This document shows positions 24,753-33,521 of a stretch of DNA of 64,000 nucleotides, in pieces (position 1 is the stretch's first letter; each line of letters begins with the position of its first letter). Origin of the DNA: DAOUJI01 sp965197415 (GTDB lineage: Bacteria; Chloroflexota; Dehalococcoidia; Lucifugimonadales; JAGWBF01); NCBI GenBank assembly GCA_965197415.1, contig OZ240207.1:496001-560000 (forward strand). Reading direction: 5' to 3'. The translations under genes were made by a program, and so were the position numbers. Under the pieces are notes generated by a model that did not search any database, had not been told where the DNA came from, and was given only the letters and a program-made list of their open reading frames with translations.

Positions 24753-27275
24753 CTACTTCTCCCCTCCCGCCACACCAACAGGTTGCGGTCGCCCTTCAGG
24801 GGTGAACAGGCCCGACCTCTTGCCTGCGGGCGTGAAAGTCAGGATTTGCAGCAGGTTCCTGCTGACCAGGATGGCCGTGAACATCGAGACTATGACTCCT
24901 ATCATCAGGGTGATGGCTAGGCCGGTTATCACCGGTGTGCCCAGCCTCGAACCGAACCACCAGAGTATCAGGCAAGTCACTATCGTCGATACGTTGCCGT
25001 CTCGAATGGCGCTCCAGGCCCTCCTGAATCCCACCTCCATCGAAGAGGCCAAGGTACGCCCTGCACGCAGCTCTTCCTTCATGCGCTCGAATATGAGAAT
25101 GTTGGCGTCTACGGCCATTCCTATGGACAAGATCAGTCCCGCCACACCCGACAAGGTCAGCGTTACGGGAATGAGCTTGAACACCGCAAGTGTGATGACT
25201 GCATACACAATCAACGACGTTGCGGCGACAAGGCCGGCCAATTTGTAGTAAGTGACTATAAACACCAGGACCAGCGCCAGTCCAATGAGTCCTGCTATCA
25301 GGCTCTTCCTCAGCGAGTCGTCTCCGAGAATGGCGTCCACGGTGTCCTCGCGGATGAGCTTCAACGGAACGGGTAGGCGTCCCGACTCCAGTTGTATTGC
25401 CAGTTCCTTGGCGCCTTCCCGGGTGAAACCGCCCTCTATAACTGCGTTTCCGTTAAGTATGGCCGCGTTCACTGTCGGGGCGCTGACCTGTTGGTCGTCC
25501 AGGAAGATGGGCAACCGGAACAAGGGGTTGTTGGCTATGCGGGTGGTGACCTCCCTCAGGATCCCCCGTCCCCGGTTGTCGAATTCAAGCCGGACTTGAG
25601 GCAAGGTAGTCGTAGGGTCCCGGTCGGGGAAGGCCCGCACCAAATCGTTTCCTGTAAGTCCGATATCAATGTCAATGTAGTTGATGCCTTCGATTCCGCC
25701 CCCGCCAGCCTCGACGGAGTTGCATGGGTCGGGAAGCCCAATCTCACGCGCGCTTTGTAGGTCTTCCAGCGTTCCGGTGCAGCGGCGCTCCTTGAACACC
25801 AACTGGGCGGTGCTCCGAATCAGGCTCTTGGCTTCTTCGATTCCTCCTCCGGCCTGGAATGCTGTGACGGCGCTGAAAGTGTTCTCCAGGCTTGATCGGA
25901 GTTCGTCCTGCCTGTCCGTGTTCAACGCATCATCCATGTTGATTGTGAACCTTGGGAACGGGCTTATCTCCTGTGTCACAGTGGCCGACTCGTACCCCAG
26001 CTGGGCCATCACGTCTGCGACACCCTCTTCGGTGGCTGGGGTCGGGAATTCTATTTCTATCTCGGTCGCCTCTTCGCCGGATACAGTGAATTGGGATCCA
26101 GGCGCAGCTGTGCTGGCGAACGAACGTAACCGTTCAATCTCGTCCTCGGTCAGAGGTTCTTCCGTGCGGATCACGTAGCTGTAGAGCTCCGTTCCAGGGT
26201 CGACTATGTCTCCGTCGGCCGTCCGACCCAAGTCCTCGAGAATGGTCTGTAGAGTGGCCTGGTCCGGCGTGGCCAGCATAGTTACGGTGATGAACGACCC
26301 GCCTAGTCCGGGTATCTGGATCACCACCCTGTCCTGACCCAGGGTCTGGACCACAGGGTCGGTGGTCCCGAATGCGTCGATTCGGCGTTGGATGATGTCT
26401 TTCACGCCGTTCATCTGGTCTTCCTCAGGGTCGTTGAGGGTTGGCGTGAATATGGTCACCGGCGCGATTGCGCCCAAGGCGGTCTCCAAACTCCCCTGTG
26501 AGTCCAGGGTTAGGTCGAGTCCTCCAATGGCGTATTGGCTTTGGGGAGGCGCTTCGACAACGGCCGTTCCAAACCCCACCGCCGCCAAAGCCGTCCTCAA
26601 GTCCGACTCCAAGACCTTTTCGTTAAACCCAATGGAAATGACGCCGTCATCCTCATCGAACGAGTCGATTTCGGTCAACTGGTCTACCAGGACTCCTCGC
26701 AACGACTCCAACCCAACGGCGTCGTGGTCTAGCCCTGTGATGGAATACTCGGTTCCGGTTTCCCCGGCCTCCACTTGGGCGCCTTCGTAGCCAAGAGCCT
26801 GCAGCATTACGGTTAGGTCGTTCTCGCTGATTTCCACCGGAAAGACCACGTTAACGTCGTTGTCCTCCGTAAAAGTGACCTCGGTCTGGACTTCCGGGTC
26901 TTCAGCGCGGCTGTTTCCCAGGCTCTCTATCGCCGCTTGCAGGCTGTTCAACACGTTGGGTAGGACTTCAACTTCGTTGACGTCGAATCTGTGCACCGAT
27001 AAGGCAGCGTCGGGTTGGTCCTGGTCTTCCAGTAGAGACTGGAGGTCTTCGTAAGCCACCTCATCCTGGAAGACGACGTCTATCTGGTCGGGGAGGTCGG
27101 CTTCGTACCAAAGCATGACGCCGCCCTGTAGGTCCAGGCCCAGCTTCAGCCCCAACGGACCGTCGTTGCTGCGCTCCAAGTTGAAGACGTCGATGTTACG
27201 GAAGCTCAGGGCGGCAATGGCCAGCACGAGCAGGATGGAAATGAAGATGAATACCCGGACCCCTCGCCTACGCAC
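24753..27275 (-). CDS. secD: Protein translocase subunit SecD, greatly enlarged
   Basis: 840 residues, against roughly 400-620 usually. N-terminal membrane helix (7-25), then LGLKLGLDLQGGVMLWYEAD, a very long periplasmic region to about residue 640, then five membrane segments with DANILIFERMKEELRAGRTL and FRRAWSAIRDGNVSTI. Three extra modules resemble the SecF head (pattern: F, then E-x-D-L-x4-L-x2-L-G-Y/F, then Y-x-I-x2-L-D): about residues 133-203, 205-270 and 395-470. Between them the ordinary SecD stretch (GVKDIIQRRIDAFGTTDP, QIPGL) is intact. The frame is unbroken, so this is a real expansion. It is expressed with secF. Confidence 0.93.
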   Translation of the reverse strand: MRRRGVRVFIFISILLVLAIAALSFRNIDVFNLERSNDGPLGLKLGLDLQGGVMLWYEADLPDQIDVVFQDEVAYEDLQSLLEDQDQPDAALSVHRFDVNEVEVLPNVLNSLQAAIESLGNSRAEDPEVQTEVTFTEDNDVNVVFPVEISENDLTVMLQALGYEGAQVEAGETGTEYSITGLDHDAVGLESLRGVLVDQLTEIDSFDEDDGVISIGFNEKVLESDLRTALAAVGFGTAVVEAPPQSQYAIGGLDLTLDSQGSLETALGAIAPVTIFTPTLNDPEEDQMNGVKDIIQRRIDAFGTTDPVVQTLGQDRVVIQIPGLGGSFITVTMLATPDQATLQTILEDLGRTADGDIVDPGTELYSYVIRTEEPLTEDEIERLRSFASTAAPGSQFTVSGEEATEIEIEFPTPATEEGVADVMAQLGYESATVTQEISPFPRFTINMDDALNTDRQDELRSSLENTFSAVTAFQAGGGIEEAKSLIRSTAQLVFKERRCTGTLEDLQSAREIGLPDPCNSVEAGGGGIEGINYIDIDIGLTGNDLVRAFPDRDPTTTLPQVRLEFDNRGRGILREVTTRIANNPLFRLPIFLDDQQVSAPTVNAAILNGNAVIEGGFTREGAKELAIQLESGRLPVPLKLIREDTVDAILGDDSLRKSLIAGLIGLALVLVFIVTYYKLAGLVAATSLIVYAVITLAVFKLIPVTLTLSGVAGLILSIGMAVDANILIFERMKEELRAGRTLASSMEVGFRRAWSAIRDGNVSTIVTCLILWWFGSRLGTPVITGLAITLMIGVIVSMFTAILVSRNLLQILTFTPAGKRSGLFTPEGRPQPVGVAGGEK

Positions 27276-27393
27276 CCCGGTCCCTCTCTGGTTCTGACGC
27301 TGTGTTCGTTATTGTGAGTTCCTCTTGCTTGCGGCCGCGAAAGTGGGGCCGACGTCTTATGTAATGTCTGGCCTTACCCTGCCAAACTTGCGG

Positions 27394-27424
27394 ATTATAC
27401 CCCATCACAGCCCATGAACGTCTA
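27394..27424 (-). promoter_or_regulatory. Promoter of secD-secF
   Basis: Perfect -10 TATAAT (27399-27394, minus strand) with a modest -35-like TAGACG (27424-27419) at 19-base spacing. It lies about 120 bases ahead of the secD start, in the 274-base gap after def; the rest of the gap shows nothing I can name. Confidence 0.6.
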
Positions 27425-27549
27425 GGGTTTCGGGCGATTGTTTGACGGCGTAAACGGGCTCGGCGCTGCGCGTTTCTTGCTTTGCCCCTGGAAATGGCTG
27501 CCAGAGGTTACGAGCCGGGCTCCGATCATGAGGCCCATCGGACTGTAAA

Positions 27550-28098
27550 CTAACCGGCGTAGACGGTTTGGGCCTCGCCTTCTTCCATACCTTCCGTGTC
27601 CTCGTCCGACTCTTCCTCATCGGCCAGTTCGGACTCTTTCCACAGCTTGTCGCTGTCCACCAGCCGGTCTATATACAGAATTCCGTTCAGGTGGTCGATT
27701 TCGTGTTCCAAGGCCTGAGCCAACAGTTCGTCTGCGTTCACTTTCACCGGTTTGCCGTTCCGGTCCAAGCCCTTGGCCCTCACCCGCTCCGAGCGTTTCA
27801 CCAGCCCCCTGTATCCGGGGATGCTGAGGCAACCCTCGGGAACCTCCCTTTCGCCTTCGGCCCTGACGATTTCAGGGTTGATGAAAACCCTCGGTTCCGG
27901 GTCGTCAGGAAGCTGTATGACCACAACCCTCTGCAAGACCCCAACCTGGTTGGCGGCGAGACCCACGCCGTGATTGTCGTGCATGGTCTCGATCATGTCG
28001 TCTATCAGCCTCTGCAGAGAGGGAGAGAAGGAACTCACTTTCTTAGCCTTTTCCCTGAGAATGAGATCGGGCGCTATATGCAACTCCAAGCTTGACAC
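27550..28098 (-). CDS. def: Peptide deformylase
   Basis: Removes the formyl group from new proteins. All three motifs are present: GVGLAANQVG, EGCLSIPG (Cys ligand) and HEIDHLNG (two His ligands and catalytic Glu). The 182-residue protein ends in a strongly acidic tail of about 25 residues (ELADEEESDEDTEGMEEG), longer than usual. GTG 28098 follows GGAGG by seven bases. It has its own promoter (28169-28198) after priA. Confidence 0.96.
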   Translation of the reverse strand: MSSLELHIAPDLILREKAKKVSSFSPSLQRLIDDMIETMHDNHGVGLAANQVGVLQRVVVIQLPDDPEPRVFINPEIVRAEGEREVPEGCLSIPGYRGLVKRSERVRAKGLDRNGKPVKVNADELLAQALEHEIDHLNGILYIDRLVDSDKLWKESELADEEESDEDTEGMEEGEAQTVYAG

Positions 28099-28168
28099 GT
28101 TGAGCCTCCGAGAGCCGCCGCGGGCAACGGCTCCGCGGCTGTTTGGAAGTGATTATTCCTGAGACAGG

Positions 28169-28198
28169 ATTATAGACAAGGCGCGTTCATAGTGTAAA
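28169..28198 (-). promoter_or_regulatory. Sigma-70 promoter of def
   Basis: Minus-strand TTTACA (28198-28193), 18 bases, TATAAT (28174-28169), between the priA stop and the def start. A GC-rich inverted repeat near 28112-28140 lies in the leader. Confidence 0.75.
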
Positions 28199-28210
28199 GG
28201 AGATTCAAAG

Positions 28211-30622
28211 CTACATTACGCTGACTGGGTCCACATCGACAGTCCATCCCTGGGGTATGGACACGTCTTCGATAAACCTGTGCAGTTCCCGTCCTCGGAG
28301 GACAAGATGCCACCTGAACCTGCCCCGCACCCGCTCAGGAAACGCCGGGGCCGGCCCTATGATTTCCAGGTGGCTCCCGCCTGAGTCGTATGCCTTCTGC
28401 CTCAGAAGGGCGCCCATCCTCTCAGCTTCCGTGCGGGCCCTGTCCCGGTTGGTGTGGCCAAACACCATCCTGATAAGCCGGTTGTAGGGAGGGTTGCCGT
28501 GGTTTCTCCTGTATTCAATTTCCGTCCTGTAAAACCCTACGTAATCGTGGGTCGCCGCGGCGGCTATCGCATAGTGGTCTGGAACGTAGGTCTGGATTAT
28601 CACACGTCCAGGGACAGGCCCCCTGCCCGCCCTGCCCGCCACCTGGCAGAGGTGCTGGAACACCTTCTCTCCGGCGCGGAAGTCGGGGAGGTTCAGTCCT
28701 ACGTCGGCCAACACCACTCCTATAAGGCTGACGTTGGGCAGATGAAGCCCTTTCGCCACCATCTGGGTGCCCACAAGTATTTGGGTCTCCCCCTTCAACA
28801 TGCTGTCCATGATCTCCTGGTGAGACCTGGAAGAAACGGAATCACTGTCCCATCGAAGGGCTTTGGCCCAGGGGTGGCGTTTCCTCACCTCGTCCATGAC
28901 CGATTGTGTCCCCAGTCCCATCCGGCGGACGCGAGGACTGCGGCATTGGGGGCAGGACTTGGGGAGGCGGACGCCCCGGTTGCAATGGTGACAGACCAGA
29001 CGTCCCTTGTCTCCGTGGAAGGTAAGGGTCACGGAGCACCCGCGGCACTTCATGGAGTGGCCGCAGTCCCGGCACTGCACGACGGTGGATGATCCCCGCC
29101 GGTTCACGTAGAGAATCGCCTGCCTCCCAGATTGGACGCAGTTGGAGAGGGCGTCGGCGAGAGCCTCGCTGAAAATCGACCGGTTGCCTTCCTTGAGCTC
29201 TTTCCTCATGTCTTTGATTTCGACTGAGGGAAGCATTGGTCGAACTCCGTTGTGAGAGGGGACCCTCTGGGGAAGTTCCAAAAGTCGGAGTCTCCGACGT
29301 TGCGCCAGCGAGTAGGTCTCCACGTCCGGCGTCGCGCTTCCCGCCACCACCACCGCCCCGTTCAGTTCGGCCAGCTTATGGGCAACGGCCCGCGTGTGGA
29401 ACCTTGGGGAGGCGTCATGCTGTTTGTAGGTCCACTCATGCTCCTCGTCTATCACAATCAGGCCCAAGTCCTGCACGGGAGCGAACAAGGCGCTGCGAGG
29501 TCCCACAACCACGTCGAACTCGCCGTCATGGATTCTCCGCCACTGCTCCAAACGTTGGGCGTCGGTCATTCGGCTGTGCAGCACGGCCACTTTGCCCGGA
29601 AACCTGGAGTTCAGCCGGTGCAAGGTCTGGGGCGTCAACGAAATCTCCGGCACGAGGTAGATTCCCTGCTTACCGGCGGATATGCATCGCTCTAAGGCCC
29701 TCAAGTAGACTTCGGTTTTCCCGCTGCCCGTGACTCCGTGAAGGAGGAACCTAGTGGCGGCGGCGGGTTTCCGGTCCAAGGCGTCAGCTATGGAGCGGTA
29801 GGCGCGCATCTGCTCCGAGGTCAACTCATGGGGGACGTCCGAATCGTACGGTCTGTCGTCAACGATAGGACCCGGCTCCAGGCGCACCCATTCCATAGAC
29901 GCCAGGCCCTTGTTTAACGTGCCCGTCACCGCAGAACTACCGAAAGTATCCTTGGCGCGAGGTGCCTCCATTGGGCCCTGCTGAAGGAGAGCGTCGTAGA
30001 ACTCTTTCTGGCGCGGGGACAAACCGTTTATTTTCTCGGCTCCGGCATTGACGGGGTGGACTGTCGACTTGTAACGGTGACGCCTTCGTGGGCGAGGGAA
30101 TTCCCAGCGCCGTTTGATTGCGCCGCTGTTTATCAGGCGGTTCAGCGTACGCTCTCCGCCGGTACCCAAGGCCTTGACCGCCGCCTGTTCCCGTACTTCT
30201 CTCCGTCCCAATTGCTCAAAGAAGTCACGGACTTTGGGATCGTAGTGGACTTGGACTGCTGAATCGTCCTGGGCCAGACTCAGCCAAGAAGAGACCCTAT
30301 GTTCCAACCCGGGCGGAAGCATCAGGGACGCCGCCTCAAAGAGGGACGACAGGTAATAGCGGCTTATCCAAGAGGCCAGTTCCAGGTCTTTGCGTCCCAG
30401 CAATGGAGACGGCTCCAGGACAGATATGATGTCCCGGACGGCCTCAACCTGGGGACTGTCGGCGCACTCGAAGACGATGCCTTGCACTGGCCTGGGGCCG
30501 AGAGGCGCCCATACCATCCGGCCTGGTTCTGGGACATCCATCGGAGCAGGGACGCCGTATGAGAGGGTCTTGCCGGGCCCTATGGGAGCGTTTACCGCCA
30601 CCTCTATGAATCGCTTGCCCAC
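28211..30622 (-). CDS. priA: Primosomal protein N' (PriA helicase)
   Basis: Replication-restart helicase of 803 residues. The N-terminal 3'BD and winged-helix region is followed by Walker A LLHGVTGSGKTEVYLRAL (about 295), Walker B IVIDEEHEWTYKQ and SATPDVETYSLA. The zinc-binding insert has eight Cys (VQCRDCGHSMKCRGC, LVCHHCN, CPQC), with motif V/VI QILVGTQMVAKGLHLPNV and QVAGRAGRG. GTG 30622 is the chosen start. The gene follows the strong terminator at 30659-30692, so it is transcribed separately from the rplS cluster. Complete and normal. Confidence 0.96.
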   Translation of the reverse strand: MGKRFIEVAVNAPIGPGKTLSYGVPAPMDVPEPGRMVWAPLGPRPVQGIVFECADSPQVEAVRDIISVLEPSPLLGRKDLELASWISRYYLSSLFEAASLMLPPGLEHRVSSWLSLAQDDSAVQVHYDPKVRDFFEQLGRREVREQAAVKALGTGGERTLNRLINSGAIKRRWEFPRPRRRHRYKSTVHPVNAGAEKINGLSPRQKEFYDALLQQGPMEAPRAKDTFGSSAVTGTLNKGLASMEWVRLEPGPIVDDRPYDSDVPHELTSEQMRAYRSIADALDRKPAAATRFLLHGVTGSGKTEVYLRALERCISAGKQGIYLVPEISLTPQTLHRLNSRFPGKVAVLHSRMTDAQRLEQWRRIHDGEFDVVVGPRSALFAPVQDLGLIVIDEEHEWTYKQHDASPRFHTRAVAHKLAELNGAVVVAGSATPDVETYSLAQRRRLRLLELPQRVPSHNGVRPMLPSVEIKDMRKELKEGNRSIFSEALADALSNCVQSGRQAILYVNRRGSSTVVQCRDCGHSMKCRGCSVTLTFHGDKGRLVCHHCNRGVRLPKSCPQCRSPRVRRMGLGTQSVMDEVRKRHPWAKALRWDSDSVSSRSHQEIMDSMLKGETQILVGTQMVAKGLHLPNVSLIGVVLADVGLNLPDFRAGEKVFQHLCQVAGRAGRGPVPGRVIIQTYVPDHYAIAAAATHDYVGFYRTEIEYRRNHGNPPYNRLIRMVFGHTNRDRARTEAERMGALLRQKAYDSGGSHLEIIGPAPAFPERVRGRFRWHLVLRGRELHRFIEDVSIPQGWTVDVDPVSVM

Positions 30623-30658
30623 ACGCCGCCTCGCCTCCCACGCTTCCTCGGCAGACCT

Positions 30659-30692
30659 AAAAAATGGACGCCCGGCACTGTTGCGCCGGGCG
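30659..30692 (-). terminator. Rho-independent terminator
   Basis: Minus-strand stem CGCCCGGC/GCCGGGCG with an eight-base loop, then TCC and six T. It ends the rplS/coiled-coil cluster just before priA. A second stem-loop (AACTCTCC/GGAGAGTT) lies at 30709-30730 at the end of the coiled-coil gene. Confidence 0.88.
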
Positions 30693-30728
30693 GCTGGTTG
30701 TCGGACGTTAACTCTCCAGTCTGGAGAG

Positions 30729-31025
30729 TTACCCGAGAAACCGAATGATAGCTACAACTACACCCAGTCCTAGAAGTTGAAGACTAGCAACCCGCCATGT
30801 GAAATCGCCCTTCAAGTTGCCGATATCTTCCTTGACCTCGGCCCTCAGAGTCGCGATGTCAGCCTTGAGCTCACTGCTAAGGCTGCCGATGTCTTCCTTG
30901 AGCTCGCTGCTGAGGTTGGATATGTCTTCTTTAAGCTCACCCTTAAGGTTGGCCAAGTCTTCCTTGGTGGCCAAGGACTCATAGAGTCCTTCTAGTCTGC
31001 TTACACGTCCTTCTAATGTAGTCAT
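30729..31025 (-). CDS. Small coiled-coil protein with a C-terminal membrane anchor
   Basis: 98 residues, function unknown. From about residue 28 to 75 it is built from 11-residue repeats (LKEDISNLSSE, LKEDIGSLSSE, LKADIATLRAE, VKEDIGNLKGD), a right-handed or mixed coiled coil with tandem-duplication character. The last 20 residues (LQLLGLGVVVAIIRFLG) are a membrane segment. It looks like the DUF1640/coiled-coil small membrane proteins that form trimers. It lies 49 bases after rplS and ends at the terminator, so it may ride on the ribosomal transcript. Confidence 0.75.
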   Translation of the reverse strand: MTTLEGRVSRLEGLYESLATKEDLANLKGELKEDISNLSSELKEDIGSLSSELKADIATLRAEVKEDIGNLKGDFTWRVASLQLLGLGVVVAIIRFLG

Positions 31026-31074
31026 TCAGCCTCCTCGATGGTGCGATTCTACACCACGAAGGATTCGGCTAAAA

Positions 31075-31626
31075 CTAGCTCTTGTCATCCTGGGGGCTGT
31101 CGTCGGACGCTTCAGCGTCCGAGGCTTGTTCTTGGTCGGTCAGTTGGGCTTCAACCGCCTCAGGTTCGGGCGCTTCTTCCTCGAGTTCCGCGGCTGCTTC
31201 TTCCGCAACTGCGGCCTGGGCTTCAGCAGCGGCTAAGGCGCGTTCTCGCTCCCGCGCCTCGGCGGCTGCGCGCTCCGCCCTTGTTGGGGCCCTGCGTTCC
31301 TTGATTCGGGCGGCCCTGCCGGAAAGGCCCCGCAGGTAGTAGAGCTTGGCCCTGCGTACAACTCCGTGCCTGACCACTTCCACCGAGTCGAGCAGAGGTG
31401 AGTAGAAGGGGAACGTCCTCTCGATTCCTACGCCGTGGGCGACCCTGCGCACCGTGAAGTTGGAGCCGGGTCCCCCGCGCCTCTTCTTTATGACGACTCC
31501 TTGGAAAGCCTGGATTCTTTCCCGTTCGCCTTCCCGGACTCTGAAATTGACTTTTACCGTGTCGCCTGAGCCGAAGGCTTCTATCTTGGGGTTGGGCGTC
31601 AGGGCGACTGCAGTTCGGGCTTCCAT
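31075..31626 (-). CDS. rplS: 50S ribosomal protein bL19 with a long acidic tail
   Basis: Ribosomal protein at the 30S/50S interface. The first 112 residues are ordinary L19 (FGSGDTVKVNFRVREGERERIQAFQGVVIKKRRGG, FTVRRVAHGVGIERTFPFYSPLLDSVEVV, KLYYLRGLSGRAARIKE). They are followed by about 70 extra residues, first Arg/Ala/Glu helical, then very acidic (AAAELEEEAPEPEAVEAQ to SDDSPQDDKS). Usual length is about 115. ATG 31626 is preferred over ATG 31638, with GGAAG upstream. It follows trmD by 79 bases. Confidence 0.93.
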   Translation of the reverse strand: MEARTAVALTPNPKIEAFGSGDTVKVNFRVREGERERIQAFQGVVIKKRRGGPGSNFTVRRVAHGVGIERTFPFYSPLLDSVEVVRHGVVRRAKLYYLRGLSGRAARIKERRAPTRAERAAAEARERERALAAAEAQAAVAEEAAAELEEEAPEPEAVEAQLTDQEQASDAEASDDSPQDDKS

Positions 31627-31705
31627 CGATTCTTCCATCCTGGGTTCTATAATTTCGAGCCGGTATATTCTATCCTTTGCCGCCGTTCCAAACAAGGGCG
31701 GTCTA

Positions 31706-32455
31706 TCAAGGGTTGGGCGAGTCCTTCTCGTATCCCCGACCGCGCAGGAATTTCAGGTCCTCCTGAGACAGAGGCGCCTTGTCCAACAGGTCAGGCCTTA
31801 GCTGCAAGGTGCGCAGCAGAGACTGTTCCCGCCGCCACCGGGCGATAGCCTCGTGGTTGCCCGACAGCAGCTCCGCCGGGACCTCCATGCCCTGGTGCTC
31901 AGGAGGCCTGGTGTAGATGGGGTGCTGGAGCAGCCCAGTGGCGAAGGAGTCCTCGGAGACGCTGCTTTCCGAGCCGACCACACCTGGAGTCAGCCTGGCT
32001 ACGGCGTCCACCACCACCATCGCGGCCAGTTCGCCTCCTGTGACGACGTAGTCGCCTATGCTCACGTCGCACGTCGCCAGAGACGTGCGCACTCGTTCGT
32101 CTACACCGCCGTAGTGGCCGCAAATCAGAGTCATGCCCGGCTCCTGGGCGAACTCCCGTGCCATGTCGTGATTGAAGACTCTGCCCTGGGGAGACAGCAG
32201 CACCACCGGCACCGGGACTGCATGGAAGGACAAAGCGTGCTCCACGGCCTCGAAGACGGGTTCGGGTTTCATCACCATGCCGGGCCCGCCTCCGTACTGG
32301 TAGTCGTCGGCAACGTGGTGGGGGCCGTGGGCGAACTTTCGAATGTCGTGGACGTGGATGTCTATCAGCCCCCGGTCCGACGCCTTTTTCAACATGCTGT
32401 GGTCGAAGGGGCCGGAGAACATCTCTGGGAACAACGTCAGAATGTCGAATCGCAT
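31706..32455 (-). CDS. trmD: tRNA (guanine-N1)-methyltransferase TrmD
   Basis: Methylates G37 of tRNAs reading CNN codons, including the proline tRNA encoded nearby. 249 residues, normal. Motifs: MRFDILTLFPEMF, YGGGPGMVMKPEPVFEA, LICGHYGGVDERV, SIGDYVVTGGELAAMVVVDAVARL and LLQHPIYTRPPEHQGMEVPAELLSGNH. These cover the SPOUT trefoil knot and C-terminal domain. It starts 15 bases after the mog stop. The usual upstream partners rpsP and rimM are missing here. Confidence 0.97.
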   Translation of the reverse strand: MRFDILTLFPEMFSGPFDHSMLKKASDRGLIDIHVHDIRKFAHGPHHVADDYQYGGGPGMVMKPEPVFEAVEHALSFHAVPVPVVLLSPQGRVFNHDMAREFAQEPGMTLICGHYGGVDERVRTSLATCDVSIGDYVVTGGELAAMVVVDAVARLTPGVVGSESSVSEDSFATGLLQHPIYTRPPEHQGMEVPAELLSGNHEAIARWRREQSLLRTLQLRPDLLDKAPLSQEDLKFLRGRGYEKDSPNP

Positions 32456-32470
32456 GGCGAGGCCAGCCCC

Positions 32471-32968
32471 TCAGGAAGAGGTTCCTGTTGGATGCCCCTC
32501 GGCCTGGTCTCTGAGCAGGTCCAAAGCGTGGCCCAACACCGGCTGGACCACTTCCAGGCACTCCCGTACGCCTTTGGGGCTGCCCGGCAGAGTGATGATG
32601 AGAGTGCGGCCGCGTATCCCGGCCACCTGTCGGCTCAGCATCGCCATAGGAGTCTTGCTCAGTGTGCCCGCTCTCATGGCCTCAGCCAGTCCAGGAACGT
32701 GCCTATCTATGACCGACAGGGCAGCTTCAGGGGTTACATCCGTAGGGGCCACGCCGGTGCCGCCGGTGGTGACGATGAGGTCGATGCCTTCGTCCGACCA
32801 GCCCGCCAACCGATCCGAAATCATGGACAGGTCGTCCGGGACTACCTCGTAGCGGACGCACTCATAGTCGGGCGGAGCGAGCATCTCCTTGATTACTGCG
32901 CCGCTGGTGTCTTCCCGCTGCCCGTGGGACCCAGCGGTGCTGGCAGTCAGGATTCCCAGGGAGAACAT
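32471..32968 (-). CDS. mog: Molybdopterin adenylyltransferase/MoaB-family protein
   Basis: 165-residue MoaB/Mog-fold protein of molybdenum-cofactor synthesis (activates molybdopterin with ATP). Signature LIVTTGGTGVAPTDVTPEA and ITLPGSPKGVRECLEVV are present, together with the start LGILTASTAGSHGQREDTSG. Whether it is a true Mog or a MoaB paralogue cannot be decided. Its place between the GYD gene and trmD, 15-28 bases from each, is not functional context I can explain. Confidence 0.88.
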   Translation of the reverse strand: MFSLGILTASTAGSHGQREDTSGAVIKEMLAPPDYECVRYEVVPDDLSMISDRLAGWSDEGIDLIVTTGGTGVAPTDVTPEAALSVIDRHVPGLAEAMRAGTLSKTPMAMLSRQVAGIRGRTLIITLPGSPKGVRECLEVVQPVLGHALDLLRDQAEGHPTGTSS

Positions 32969-32996
32969 GAGGAGCCGCCGCCCAGCCAGAGTCCTG

Positions 32997-33302
32997 CTAC
33001 GATGAAGCCCTTCTGGGAGATTTGATGTTTTCCAGAAGGCTTTCGGTGGGGATGGCCGGGAGCGTCATGATGTTCATGGTGCCCCGAGACCCCAGATGGA
33101 TGGCGAGATGGGCGATGGTCTCGTTGTCGGGGGCCTCGATGATGTTGACGAAGTCGTAGAGGCCGAGCACTGCGTACTGACTTATCAGCTCACACCCGAA
33201 CTGCTTGATCTCCTGGTTCACCTCGCGGTTGCGGTCCGGCATTCGCTCCAGGGTCTTCCGGCCTTCTGGGGTCAGGGTGACCATCATTATGTATACTGGC
33301 AT
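32997..33302 (-). CDS. GYD-domain protein
   Basis: 101 residues. The family hallmark is the block LISQYAVLGLYDFVNIIEAPDNET (the GYD element, here GLYD). The start is MPVYIMMVTLTPEGRKTLERMPDRNRE. GYD proteins are small ferredoxin-fold (dimeric alpha-beta barrel) proteins of unknown function. ATG 33302 follows AGGAGG by five bases; the frame also runs back into the tRNA gene but that part is not coding. It probably shares a transcript with the tRNA and mog. Confidence 0.9.
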   Translation of the reverse strand: MPVYIMMVTLTPEGRKTLERMPDRNREVNQEIKQFGCELISQYAVLGLYDFVNIIEAPDNETIAHLAIHLGSRGTMNIMTLPAIPTESLLENIKSPRRASS

Positions 33303-33364
33303 CGGCGCCTCCTGGCTTTTCCCAGGTTTGTGTAGGAAAGATAGCAGGTGGTGGGATTGTCTAC

Positions 33365-33441
33365 TGGTCGGGGCGGCCAGATTCGAACTGGCGGCCCCCT
33401 GCACCCCATGCAGGTGCGCTACCGGGCTGCGCCACGCCCCG
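33365..33441 (-). tRNA. tRNA-Pro (anticodon GGG), CCA encoded
   Basis: Full cloverleaf on the minus strand: acceptor CGGGGCG/CGCCCCG, D stem GCGC/GCGC, anticodon stem CCTGC/GCAGG around loop ATGGGGT (anticodon GGG, reading CCC/CCU), 5-base variable loop, T stem GCCAG/CTGGC with TTCGAAT, discriminator A at 33368, then encoded CCA (33367-33365). Acceptor sequence fits proline. Confidence 0.97.
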
Positions 33442-33521
33442 ACCTCCTATACAAAATACCACACAGCCGATTTCTTATTCAATATTGAACAGGCAACGGG
33501 CAGTGGTCGTTTTATCATCCA

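Noticed and set aside
27276..27549. RNA gene in the def-secD gap
   Set aside because: Only a promoter could be supported; no fold or known RNA motif is seen.
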